Shown here in pieces: positions 26,074 through 33,450 of a stretch of 64,000 nucleotides of DNA; the first letter of the stretch is position 1; the number at the start of each line of letters is the position of its first letter. A program made the translations under genes and the position numbers. Under the pieces are notes generated by a model, which did no database searches, was not told the origin of the DNA, and worked only from the letters and a program-made list of their open reading frames with translations. This DNA is from Alphaproteobacteria bacterium (GTDB lineage Bacteria; Pseudomonadota; Alphaproteobacteria; Ferrovibrionales; Ferrovibrionaceae). The DNA lies in assembly GCA_017307375.1 (NCBI GenBank), contig JAFKFH010000004.1, positions 372,001 to 436,000 on the forward strand. Direction: 5' to 3'.

Positions 26074-26697
26074 TCATGCGCCGTACCACATCGTCTTCGG
26101 CCGTCCTGACCCCTGCGCATTTAGCCAGCGCTGACCAATCAGAATGATGGCCAGATGCGTTTCGGTCTCGCCCTCACGCGGCAGGCCTGTCGGCCGCACG
26201 AGGCGGACTACCTTGACGCTCGAAACGGCCAGATCGGGCGCTCCCGCCACGGCGGACCTCGCCCATGCCGCCTCCTCGGCCGTCGCGTCGACCTCCTCGT
26301 CCACGCCCAGTTTCGGCGGGTTGAGGCCCTGAGGATAGGGCACGATCAGTTCGATTCCGTATTGCCTATCTGCCTCCTTGGCTTGGCGGCGCGATAGCCT
26401 GATCGTCGGCGCCGCGATTGCGCCGGGTGACACCCCGCGTTGGAGCAGCAGCCATCGCTCAAGCTGGTTGGCGCGGGCCGAGATCTCGGCTGCCCGCCGG
26501 CGGAGCAAGGCGATGGTGTCATCGAATACGCCGTGGTCGGCAAGCAGCGTCGTCCGCCCGGTCATCCAGCGGCGGAGTGTGTCGTCATCGATATCGAGAT
26601 CACGCGCAAAGCGCAGCCTCCACTGCTCGTCCCCGTGCAATGTTCTCGCCGCGCTGGCGAGCATGTCGGCGGGTGTAGGGTTCTCCATCTTCACCAT
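26074..26697 (-). CDS. Prophage protein with N-terminal RWM/HTH-like domain
   Basis: The 207-residue product has residues about 10-70 resembling each half of the duplicated protein at 24323-24820. It reads LHGDEQWRLRFARDLDIDD, then LRRWMTGRTTLL and a helical tail. The rest is unrelated and acidic and contains an EEAAWARSAV stretch. A DNA-binding early regulator is possible. It overlaps the upstream gene's stop by seven bases, so it is in the operon from 27525. Confidence 0.55.
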   Translation of the reverse strand: MVKMENPTPADMLASAARTLHGDEQWRLRFARDLDIDDDTLRRWMTGRTTLLADHGVFDDTIALLRRRAAEISARANQLERWLLLQRGVSPGAIAAPTIRLSRRQAKEADRQYGIELIVPYPQGLNPPKLGVDEEVDATAEEAAWARSAVAGAPDLAVSSVKVVRLVRPTGLPREGETETHLAIILIGQRWLNAQGSGRPKTMWYGA

Positions 26698-27296
26698 CTG
26701 GTCACCTTGAATGGACGATCGTCGATGCCGGGCATTGCTTCTTTTAGCCTAGCGTGTTGCCAAGCGATTTCAGCCTCGTGGGCTGCGATGTCGAAAGGTA
26801 TTTCTGCCCAGCGCGCCCGTTTCGGCTTTCGGGCATATGATGCGGCCTTGGCCGCAATGAATGCGCATTTAAATGCGACATCGCTCATGCGAGCGCGATC
26901 ACTCCAGTTCCCGGTCGGAGGAACGACCGCCGACGCGACGGCTGCACTAGTCATAGCGCGAAACCATTGAGAGAAACTGTATTTTTCTTTCCTCGCAACT
27001 TCCGAGAAGTTCGAGGCTCTGGCTTGTATATTATCAAGCCTCTTTGGGCATGGCCCTACTTTACGAAAGAGGCTATGCGCCTCAGTGAAGAACTCAGAAA
27101 ACGCGGTTGTCGACGGTCTCTCTACCGATGCAAGAGCATCGTAGAGATAAACATGCCGCTCAACGCAACTGAGGGCCCAGTCTTGCAGCATGAAGTATGC
27201 GCGGCGCTCCATGAGCGCGTTTGTCATTGAATCAATTTCATCCTGCTGCAAAAAACGAACTTGCAGTCCATCAGCAGTCAACTTCGGTGTTTCCAT
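26691..27296 (-). CDS. Hypothetical early prophage protein
   Basis: I start at ATG 27296, which has GGGAG nine bases upstream and lies right at the end of the preceding gene. The 201-residue product is helical and Ala-rich and has several Trp and Cys, including CVERHVYLYDAL. It has no recognised domain. Its local base composition is less GC-rich than the late genes, notably at 26950-27290, which suggests a different recent history. Confidence 0.55.
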   Translation of the reverse strand: METPKLTADGLQVRFLQQDEIDSMTNALMERRAYFMLQDWALSCVERHVYLYDALASVERPSTTAFSEFFTEAHSLFRKVGPCPKRLDNIQARASNFSEVARKEKYSFSQWFRAMTSAAVASAVVPPTGNWSDRARMSDVAFKCAFIAAKAASYARKPKRARWAEIPFDIAAHEAEIAWQHARLKEAMPGIDDRPFKVTRW

Positions 27297-27297
27297 T

Positions 27298-27525
27298 TTA
27301 ATTCTCCCAGGTCGGAAGCCCGGCAACCAGCCGGTCAAGGCCATCAAGCGTTTCAATCAGCCGCCGCGATCCGATGACATGGCGGATTGGCGAGAAAAAC
27401 TGATAGCCAGCGGCAGCCCGGCGGGCCGACACGCGCTGAAACTTCTGCTCGGCCGCCTCCGCGGTGCGGGCGGCTACGAGAACACGGACACGAGTGCCAT
27501 CATAGGGTTCGGTCACGAGGTACAT
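27298..27525 (-). CDS. Small first gene of the leftward early operon
   Basis: The 75-residue product starts at ATG 27525 with GGGAGAG eight bases upstream. It is basic (pattern VLVAARTAEAAEQKFQRVSA) and ends near the next start. Its promoter, with a built-in palindrome, lies 50-80 bases upstream. The function is unknown; a small phage regulator or inhibitor would fit the position. Confidence 0.55.
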   Translation of the reverse strand: MYLVTEPYDGTRVRVLVAARTAEAAEQKFQRVSARRAAAGYQFFSPIRHVIGSRRLIETLDGLDRLVAGLPTWEN

Positions 27526-27575
27526 CGGGTCTCTCCCGCATGCCGACCGGGACAATTCCCGCGTCGTCGATTGCG

Positions 27576-27605
27576 AATGTACGGGCAAAATGCCCGTATC
27601 GTCAA
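27576..27605 (-). promoter_or_regulatory. Early leftward promoter with a perfect 19-bp operator in the spacer
   Basis: Read on the minus strand, TTGACG (27605-27600) and TACATT (27581-27576) are 18 bases apart. The spacer is filled by the perfect palindrome TACGGGCA-AAA-TGCCCGTA (27580-27598 on the plus strand), which overlaps the -10. This is the layout of a repressor-controlled phage promoter and would drive the five-gene operon ending at 24842. Confidence 0.6.
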
Positions 27606-27708
27606 GGCTGTTTTTAGTGCGCTGATCGCAATTTTCTGTTTGCCTGCGGCTGACGTGTGCTATCGTCGTCTTCGGCCGGGCGCCTCATTGAAGCGTACCG
27701 TTTTGCGG

Positions 27709-27727
27709 TGCCTGTTGAACAGGTACG
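27709..27727. promoter_or_regulatory. Second near-perfect palindrome, possible operator
   Basis: GTGCCTGTT-G-AACAGGTAC has nine-base arms with one mismatch around a central G. It lies in the 219-bp gap between two leftward genes. It differs in sequence from the 27580 operator, so if real it would bind another protein. Confidence 0.35.
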
Positions 27728-27744
27728 CACCCTCGCCCGGCCGC

Positions 27745-28275
27745 CTATCGCTCATCGATATCGCTCGTAGCCGGCAGCCGGCTCCACTCGACCTCGGCCG
27801 CAATCGCCCGTAGCTCGCCGCATCCGCCGCAGGCCGTCATGTACGTGTCCCGCAGGCCGGTGCTTGCGCCGTCGAGCGGGTGCGCCACCAGGTCCGCCGG
27901 CAGCAGCGCCCAGCGATCGCCGCAGGTACGGCAGGCGTAGTGGACGCGGTCGCCCTCAATCAGGTCGGATGCCCTTGCCGCGAAAATGAATGGTATCGGC
28001 CGGTCGCCGTGCTCCCGTTGGTCAGGCTTGGGCCGAAGCGGCCGGAGGGAGACGGTCGCCGGCTGGCCACAGACCGTGCACCGTGCCGCGACCCGGGCGC
28101 GCGGCCAGTCCTCGCCGCGGCGGGCGATCAGGGCGGCCAGGTCGAGCACGGCAGTACGGCCACAGGGCCGGCAGGTCGCAACCAGCTCGTGGTCGCGAGC
28201 CCGTATCAACCCGATCGTATCGAGGCAGTAGCGGTTGCGGGCTCGCAGGGGCAAGGGTTGCGGGTCTGGGATCAT
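27745..28275 (-). CDS. Prophage protein with four CxxC zinc knuckles
   Basis: I start at ATG 28275; the in-frame extension upstream would need a TTG. The 176-residue product has four pairs, CRPCG, CTVCG, CRTCG and CGGCG, arranged as two zinc-ribbon units. It is otherwise hydrophilic. Such proteins are common in alphaproteobacterial phages and may bind nucleic acid. It diverges from the 28355 gene; the gap has TTGCAC (28285) and CAATAT (28308) 17 bases apart, a possible rightward promoter. Confidence 0.6.
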   Translation of the reverse strand: MIPDPQPLPLRARNRYCLDTIGLIRARDHELVATCRPCGRTAVLDLAALIARRGEDWPRARVAARCTVCGQPATVSLRPLRPKPDQREHGDRPIPFIFAARASDLIEGDRVHYACRTCGDRWALLPADLVAHPLDGASTGLRDTYMTACGGCGELRAIAAEVEWSRLPATSDIDER

Positions 28276-28354
28276 GGACCGATCTTGCACCGACCGCAAA
28301 AAGAGAACAATATAAGAACATTCGCCGGGTCACGACCCATCTGAGGAGACTGTC

Positions 28355-28702
28355 ATGGCCGAAGCTGAAGAACGCATTGAGCAGGGACAGCCGCAAGATC
28401 GCCCGGCGCCCGCCCGGGGCGCGCTGTACCTCGGGCACCACTGGCGGATCCAGAAAGGCCAGGCGCCTACCTGGGTCGTTGCGTTTCGTTGCGACGATCG
28501 GCCGGACTGGTACTGCGCCAAGATGGACGCCAGGGACGAGGCCGACGCGATCGAGCTGACCCTGTCGAGGATCGTCTCGGCGCGTGATCCGCGGGTCGTC
28601 CCGGGCCAGTTCGAGCTTCGTCCGCTTGCCGCTCCGGACAAGCTGCCGAGACTGGTGCGGGTGGAGCCCGATCACGAGGCCGAGGGCGAAAAAGCGGCTT
28701 GA
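28355..28702 (+). CDS. Hypothetical prophage protein next to attR
   Basis: The 115-residue product is acidic at both ends with a central aromatic patch (LYLGHHWRIQKGQAPTWVVAF). It has no recognised domain. It is the last phage gene before the attachment site, a common place for moron-type genes. The start ATG has GGAG about seven bases upstream. Confidence 0.55.
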   Translation: MAEAEERIEQGQPQDRPAPARGALYLGHHWRIQKGQAPTWVVAFRCDDRPDWYCAKMDARDEADAIELTLSRIVSARDPRVVPGQFELRPLAAPDKLPRLVRVEPDHEAEGEKAA

Positions 28703-28841
28703 CAGATGCGCGTCAACATGGGCGACTGATTGGGCGGAGCCGCGCGGGCCATTCCGACAAGGCGGTTAAGTCATTGAATTGATTTGACAATATTGGCCGG
28801 CCTTTTGTGGGAATTGCCGCAGAAATCCGCCAAATACGCCA

Positions 28842-28888
28842 GACTTTTAATCAGGGGGTCCTGGGTTCGAGTCCCAGCGCGCTCACCA
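28842..28888 (+). other. attR: 3' half of a tRNA-Lys(UUU) gene
   Basis: The segment begins in an anticodon loop (CTTTTAA, anticodon TTT). It continues through a perfect T arm (CTGGG-TTCGAGT-CCCAG), an acceptor 3' strand CGCGCTC, a discriminator A and an encoded CCA at 28886-28888. The matching 5' acceptor strand (GAGCGCG) and D arm are absent upstream, so this is not a working tRNA gene. This is what remains at the distal side when a phage integrates into the 3' half of a tRNA gene. The complete tRNA-Lys should lie at the left end of the prophage. Confidence 0.8.
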
Positions 28889-28939
28889 CCTTTCAGGTGG
28901 TTCACAAGACCATCGCAGGACGACAATCCTAAAATTTCG

Positions 28940-29836
28940 CTAGACGCGCCCGGAAAACCGGTCGTAGGCGGTGATCCGCACGGTGGCGGGATCGAGGCTG
29001 TCGCGGCCGTAGACCTCGGTCCGCAGGAAGGCCAGCTCCTCGTCGCGCCGCTCCTCCGGCACGTCGATGAACCAGGCGCGCGGCCGGCCGTTGGCCTCGC
29101 CGTTCCAGCGGTAGCGGCGTGCCTTCAGCTTGTCCTTCAGCGCGAACGGCGCGGCCTCGGCCCAGATGCGCCAGATCGGCCGCCGCGCGCTTTCCAGCAG
29201 CCGGGCCAGCGCGGGCATGCCGGAAACCGGCAGCGGCCGGGCCAGCAGCTCGATGGCGGCCAGGCAATCGTCGGCGGCGCGATGGCCGTCGAAGAAGAAG
29301 CCCTGGCGGGCGGCGAGATAGCCGAGCTTGGTGCCCTCGAAGCCTTCCTCGGCCCACGGCACCTGCGCCATCGAGCAGGCCCAGGGCTTGGTCGAGAACA
29401 CCGGGTCCAGCCGTTCGGCGAACGGCCGGTCGAAGGCGGCGTTATGGGCGATCACCAGCACGGCCCCGGCGGCCATCCGCCTGACGGCCTCGAGATCGAC
29501 GGTCCTGCCCGCCACCATCTCGGCGGTGATGCCGGTCAGCGCGGTGATCTCGGCCGAGATCGGCACGCCCGGTTCGCGCAGCGCGGCATAGGCCTCGCCG
29601 ATCTCGAAGATGCGGCCGTCATGCGAGAAGGTGAACGGCACCATCGCGATCTCGATGATCTCGTCGCGGGCGGGATCGAGGCCGGTGGTTTCGAGGTCGA
29701 GGAAGATCGCCCGGCGTGTCGGCGTGCCGTCGGGCGGGGTCACGACGCGGCGCGGCTGCAGCCGGCGCAGCACGCGGTAGTCGTCCGAGGCCTCGAGCTG
29801 GCGCGCGAGGGTTTCGAGGGGGCTGGTTCGGGTCAT
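28940..29836 (-). CDS. DEDDh 3'-5' exonuclease (DnaQ / RNase T superfamily)
   Basis: The 298-residue product has the DEDDh motifs. Exo I is FLDLETTGL, Exo II is IAHNAAFD, and Exo III is GHRAADD with the general-base His. It resembles stand-alone DnaQ-like exonucleases rather than the Pol III epsilon subunit: the N terminus is extended by about 40 residues and a C-terminal domain of about 80 residues follows. Substrate, DNA or RNA, cannot be told. It is the first host-type gene after attR. Confidence 0.9.
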   Translation of the reverse strand: MTRTSPLETLARQLEASDDYRVLRRLQPRRVVTPPDGTPTRRAIFLDLETTGLDPARDEIIEIAMVPFTFSHDGRIFEIGEAYAALREPGVPISAEITALTGITAEMVAGRTVDLEAVRRMAAGAVLVIAHNAAFDRPFAERLDPVFSTKPWACSMAQVPWAEEGFEGTKLGYLAARQGFFFDGHRAADDCLAAIELLARPLPVSGMPALARLLESARRPIWRIWAEAAPFALKDKLKARRYRWNGEANGRPRAWFIDVPEERRDEELAFLRTEVYGRDSLDPATVRITAYDRFSGRV

Positions 29837-29952
29837 CGCCGCGGCTGGTGAACGAATCGGCCGCCGTTCGTGGCGGCCACCGATCTTACCGCGGGTGGCG
29901 CGCCGCCGGGCGGTGGTTTAGTGCCGCCCTCTCGGCAACGTGGCGCACCGCC

Positions 29953-30897
29953 TCAGCCGGGCTCGTCAAGGACGGGAAAGTGGAAGCGGGCGGCGGCGCC
30001 TTGCGGCCGGCGCGGCACCTCCGGCGGCGCGGGCAGGGGTGACGCGGCGTCGGCCACCAGGTCGGCGAGCGACACCCGCGCCACGATCTCCGCCAGGCGG
30101 CGCTTCAGTTCGGCCTCGTGCGCCGCGAGTGCCGCCGGGCCGCGGTAATGCGGAACGTCCTGCCGGAACAACGGGTCCTTGCGGGCTTCGTCGAGGCAGC
30201 GCTGGATCAGGAACAGCCCTCTCGCCGGCCTGATGCCGATGGTGAGGTGGACGGAAACGTCGCCTTCGACCGCCGTGCGATGCCACTCGCCCCGCGGCAC
30301 GACCATGACGTCGCCGGGCCGCAGGAGATCGTCGCGCACCGGCGCCGCCGGGGCAGGGGGGCCGCCCCGGCCGGGCCGGTCGATCGCGACCGGAAATGCT
30401 TCCCGGCGGTCGTAGAACCACCAGCGCTTGGCCCCGTGAATCTGCGCCACGATGATGTCGTGATCGTCGAAATGGGCTGCCAGCGCACTGCCGCGACGGA
30501 ACGACAGGTAGGTGTTGGCCGATACGCGTGCCTCGAAATGCGCCTGCAGGGCCGCCGTCAGGCGGCGGATGGCGGGGACCAACTCGTCGATGCGATCGAT
30601 CAGGATCGTCGCCCCCTGGCGCAGCAGGCCGTGCAGCGACGAAGCGTCCGGGCCGGCGCCCGGCCGGGCAGCGGACCACAGCCAGTCGGGCAGCCGCATG
30701 CCATCCCGCATCACGGCCATCCGGTCCGGTTGCAGGCAATCGCCGTCGAACAGGCTGTTGATGGTGTCCCAGGGGAACAGGCCGGCCAGCTTGTCCGGCT
30801 GCGGCGCGCGCACGACGACGATCTCGCCGTTGCGATAGCGGCCGGTGAAATCTTCCGGCGCCATCGGGAAGGCCAGCTCGCGCAGATTGCAGACCAT
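29953..30897 (-). CDS. JmjC/cupin-type Fe(II)/2-oxoglutarate oxygenase-like protein
   Basis: The 314-residue product resembles the cupin-4/JmjC ribosomal-oxygenase-like family. HFDDHDIIVAQIHGAKRW contains the HxD facial-triad motif. The second His lies in PRGEWHRTAVEGDVSVHLTIG near residue 207. Family members hydroxylate protein side chains. Divergent from kinase 1 and next to the RiPP genes, it could hydroxylate the peptide or one of the enzymes' targets; that link is inference. The N-terminal start at 30897 has a short spacing to a GGAGG-like site. Confidence 0.75.
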   Translation of the reverse strand: MVCNLRELAFPMAPEDFTGRYRNGEIVVVRAPQPDKLAGLFPWDTINSLFDGDCLQPDRMAVMRDGMRLPDWLWSAARPGAGPDASSLHGLLRQGATILIDRIDELVPAIRRLTAALQAHFEARVSANTYLSFRRGSALAAHFDDHDIIVAQIHGAKRWWFYDRREAFPVAIDRPGRGGPPAPAAPVRDDLLRPGDVMVVPRGEWHRTAVEGDVSVHLTIGIRPARGLFLIQRCLDEARKDPLFRQDVPHYRGPAALAAHEAELKRRLAEIVARVSLADLVADAASPLPAPPEVPRRPQGAAARFHFPVLDEPG

Positions 30898-31049
30898 TCA
30901 CGATACCTCCCGCCGGTCGGGCGCGATCATGATTGCCGGTGCGGCGCTGGTCAATCGGGCTGCGGCCAGCCGGGATAGTGCCGTAGCGGCGATGTTGATA
31001 GCATGGCCGCCCTGCCCCCGTTCGTGCGACGTCTCTCGGATTCCCCCTC

Positions 31050-32090
31050 GTGATCAGCGATGCCAAGCCACACAAGTCCTTCGCCGATACCGGCCACGTA
31101 CCGTCGGGCAGCGGCGCCGCGCGGCATGGCGAGCGATCCGGTACCGATGGGGATCGGGCCTTGTGCGGGTGGCGGGTGGCGAGCGCGGTGCCGTTGTCGG
31201 GCCTGCCGCAATGGCGCGGCGACGATCGCGCGGCCGATATTGTCGTCACCGTCGGCCCGGTGCCCGACCGCCTGCCGGATCTGATCCTCGACCAGCCGCC
31301 CGTGCAGATCTCGGCCGACGGGGCTTGCCGGTTCGCCGTGCCGGACGTCGCGGCGTATCTGATCGACCCTGCCGGCCGCCGCGTCGCGATCGATCCGGTC
31401 GCCGGCGCGTCGACCGAGGACATCCGGATCTTCCTGCTGGGCACCGTGCTGGGGATCCTGTGCGCGCGCCGGGGGATCCTGCCGCTGCATGCGGCCTGCG
31501 TGCAGGTCGGCGACGGCGCCGTGGCACTGGCCGGGGCGTCCGGCATGGGCAAGTCCACCTTGGCCGCCGCCTTTATCCAGCGGGGATACCGGATCCTGTC
31601 CGATGACGTCACGGCGGTCGAGGTCGCCGGCGATCACCGGGTGCTGGTCCGGCCATCGCTGCCGCGGCTCAAGCTCTGCCCCGACGCGATGGACCGCTTG
31701 ATGATGCCCGCCGACGCTGCCGAGCGTGCGTTGCGGGACGCCGGCAAGTTCATCATACCGGTCGACGACCACTTCCATCCCGCGCCGCTGCCGTTGACCG
31801 CCGTCGTCCATCTGCGGCCGGCACCGGACGGTATGCCGAGCACGCTCCATCGCCTGTCGGGAATCCAGGGGCTGGCGGCGATCGCCGACGATGTCTATCG
31901 GCCGATCCTGACGCGATGGCTGGACCAGGCGGACCGGTTGGCCCGCGTCTCCTTCGCCATGGCGGGTGCGCCCGGCGGGTGCTGGCAGTTGTCGTACCGT
32001 CACGATCCGGATGGTCCGGAGGCCGCGGTCGATCGGATACTCGATGCGCTCGCCGCGCCCGTCCGGGCCTCGTCAGGCAACCCGCGCTGA
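31050..32090 (+). CDS. HPr-kinase-like RiPP kinase 1
   Basis: The 346-residue product has Walker A GASGMGKST, the preceding LPLHAACV and the following ILSDDVTAV, as in HPr kinase/phosphorylase and its lasso-peptide relatives. It aligns with kinase 2 from SGTDG onward (both then have a conserved CG in LCGWRVAS / LCGLHLAS). The first 30 or so residues from GTG 31050 may therefore not be translated, although no other good start is visible. The paeninodin-locus kinase phosphorylates the precursor's C-terminal Ser; both precursor candidates here end in Ser. It converges with sulfotransferase 1, overlapping by 18 bases. Confidence 0.85.
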   Translation: MISDAKPHKSFADTGHVPSGSGAARHGERSGTDGDRALCGWRVASAVPLSGLPQWRGDDRAADIVVTVGPVPDRLPDLILDQPPVQISADGACRFAVPDVAAYLIDPAGRRVAIDPVAGASTEDIRIFLLGTVLGILCARRGILPLHAACVQVGDGAVALAGASGMGKSTLAAAFIQRGYRILSDDVTAVEVAGDHRVLVRPSLPRLKLCPDAMDRLMMPADAAERALRDAGKFIIPVDDHFHPAPLPLTAVVHLRPAPDGMPSTLHRLSGIQGLAAIADDVYRPILTRWLDQADRLARVSFAMAGAPGGCWQLSYRHDPDGPEAAVDRILDALAAPVRASSGNPR

Positions 32091-32951
32091 GCCTGGCCCG
32101 TCCCCGTTCGCCCACTCCGTCCCGATCGGGCAGCTGATCCCGTTGGCTACCGCCCATGCGGCGATATCGGTCCACGGGTCCAGGCTGTCCGACAGCATCC
32201 GATAGACCTGCTTGGCCGGGGCCTTGTCGTACCATTCCCGGCAGTCATCCGGCATGTCGGACAGTCTGACCCGGTAGAGGTCGGCCTCGATGTTCCCGAT
32301 CGCGCGCCTCTCCCGCTCCGCATCCGGCGTCAGCCCGGCGAAGCGGCCGACCTGCCGGACGAAGCCTGCCGGATCGTCGATGTGTAGCGCATAGGGGAAC
32401 AGGGCCGTGCCGGCCTTCAGGTCGCGCACGTGACAGGTCAGAATATTCGCCAAGGCGACATAGTCGCGCGTGTAATTGTAGAGAAACGCGGTCGTCTCGA
32501 TGAAAAATTGCCGCGATTCTTCCATTGCCGGATTGAAGCAGCGCAACGACACCGCGCTTTCCAACGGACAGCGGATCGGAATGAGGAGGCGCGCGCCGCC
32601 CGCCGCCAGGGCCTGCCATTGGGGGAGGCGCGCGGGTCGCATCATGTTGGCCAGGCCGATCTTGACCGCGCAACCGTCGACCGGGCCGGTACGCGCAACC
32701 TGCTCCACCGTCAGTCCCTGCGCCAGGATGTCGGCGTCTTCGAAATACCCCTTCGGGTTTGCCGCGACCCCGAGGTCGTCCCGATGGAAGCGTCCGACCC
32801 AGGGTGCCCCGAGTATCGCCAGCGTCTGCATCAGCAGCGACGATCCGGTCCGTGGGTGCGCCAGGACGACAAGCGGGCTCTGCACCCTGGCCGCGTCAGA
32901 CGGCGGTGGCATGGCGGAAAACATCGAGCCGGCAAAATCCCTCTCGGACAA
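32073..32951 (-). CDS. Sulfotransferase-family protein 1
   Basis: The 292-residue product has the PAPS 5'-phosphosulfate loop in LAHPRTGSSLLMQTL (about residues 32-46). Its 3'-phosphate site is less clear (IRCPLESAVSL). It resembles the sulfotransferase-3 type more than the classical PF00685 member encoded at 36709. Its position inside the RiPP island and the presence of a second sulfotransferase suggest sulfation of a peptide hydroxyl, or an ancillary surface-glycan role. No precursor is directly attached to it. Upstream, 32952-33193 holds nothing I can assign. Confidence 0.75.
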   Translation of the reverse strand: MSERDFAGSMFSAMPPPSDAARVQSPLVVLAHPRTGSSLLMQTLAILGAPWVGRFHRDDLGVAANPKGYFEDADILAQGLTVEQVARTGPVDGCAVKIGLANMMRPARLPQWQALAAGGARLLIPIRCPLESAVSLRCFNPAMEESRQFFIETTAFLYNYTRDYVALANILTCHVRDLKAGTALFPYALHIDDPAGFVRQVGRFAGLTPDAERERRAIGNIEADLYRVRLSDMPDDCREWYDKAPAKQVYRMLSDSLDPWTDIAAWAVANGISCPIGTEWANGDGPGSARVA

Positions 32952-33193
32952 ACCTCGGCTTCATAGCGTACTTCCCGCCCCGGACGCCGGCAACCTGGCC
33001 AGCCGGCGCGACGCCATGATGCCGCAAATACCGCTCGTGTCGACCGAGCGCATGATGCGCCGATGTGTCGAAATTCTTTCGAATACACTTACGTATCCGC
33101 GGATTATTGTCGGAGCTGGTGGACAGGTTGTGCTTCCTTGATTGGCGTGGCATGGTGCGTCTCACTCCCACGTCAACTGCTTTACATGCGCCG

Positions 33194-33358
33194 ATGACCC
33201 CCAGCAATATCGCGAATACGAAGACCGCGCCGGAGCGCCCAACGCGTCCGCTCTGGCGCAAGCCGGTCTACGCCGCCCACAGCATCAATCAATTTACCCA
33301 GACCCGGACATGCGGCACCGGATCCGACAGTTTTCCCGGATGGTGCGCGGCCAGTTGA
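33194..33358 (+). CDS. Candidate lasso-type precursor peptide 2
   Basis: The ORF of 54 codons lies 92 bases before cyclase 1. The leader has WRKPVY, matching the YxxPxL recognition motif used by PqqD/RRE proteins. A Thr 11 residues after the Pro is in the penultimate leader position, as in precursor 1. The predicted core is TRTCGTGSDSFPGWCAAS, with Asp at position 9, two Cys and a C-terminal Ser. Length and ending match precursor 1, and codon third positions are mostly G/C. Doubts are a weak ribosome site, an upstream in-frame ATG at 33152 and the unusual Thr1. A rival frame (33142-33441) is less codon-biased. Confidence 0.5.
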   Translation: MTPSNIANTKTAPERPTRPLWRKPVYAAHSINQFTQTRTCGTGSDSFPGWCAAS

Positions 33359-33450
33359 GCAGCCGGGCCGCGCAACCGGCGTCGTCAGCGCGTCGTTTTG
33401 TCCCGCGCTCGGGTTTGGGTTCGCCCCTAAAGTCAGCGTAACGGTGAGGC

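Larger units (their letters stand above)
1..28888. mobile_element. Right part of a siphovirus-like prophage, ending at a tRNA-Lys attR
   Basis: The region carries ordered tail, lysis, accessory and early genes and stops at a 3' half-tRNA (28842-28888). Beyond it lie an unrelated exonuclease gene and a biosynthetic island. Tail and lysis genes run rightward and the early operon (27525 to 24842) runs leftward. No integrase, terminase, portal or capsid gene is present, so the left end and attL are outside the window. A long tape measure protein without contractile sheath or baseplate genes suggests a siphovirus-type tail; that is inference, because the left part is missing. Confidence 0.9.

Noticed and set aside
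28797-28888. A complete functional tRNA gene before the exonuclease gene
   Set aside because: No D arm and no GAGCGCG acceptor strand upstream; only the 3' half is present.
33142-33441. A 99-codon frame upstream of and in phase with cyclase 1
   Set aside because: It starts at a TTG without ribosome site and has low third-position GC. The overlapping 33194-33358 frame fits the precursor pattern better.
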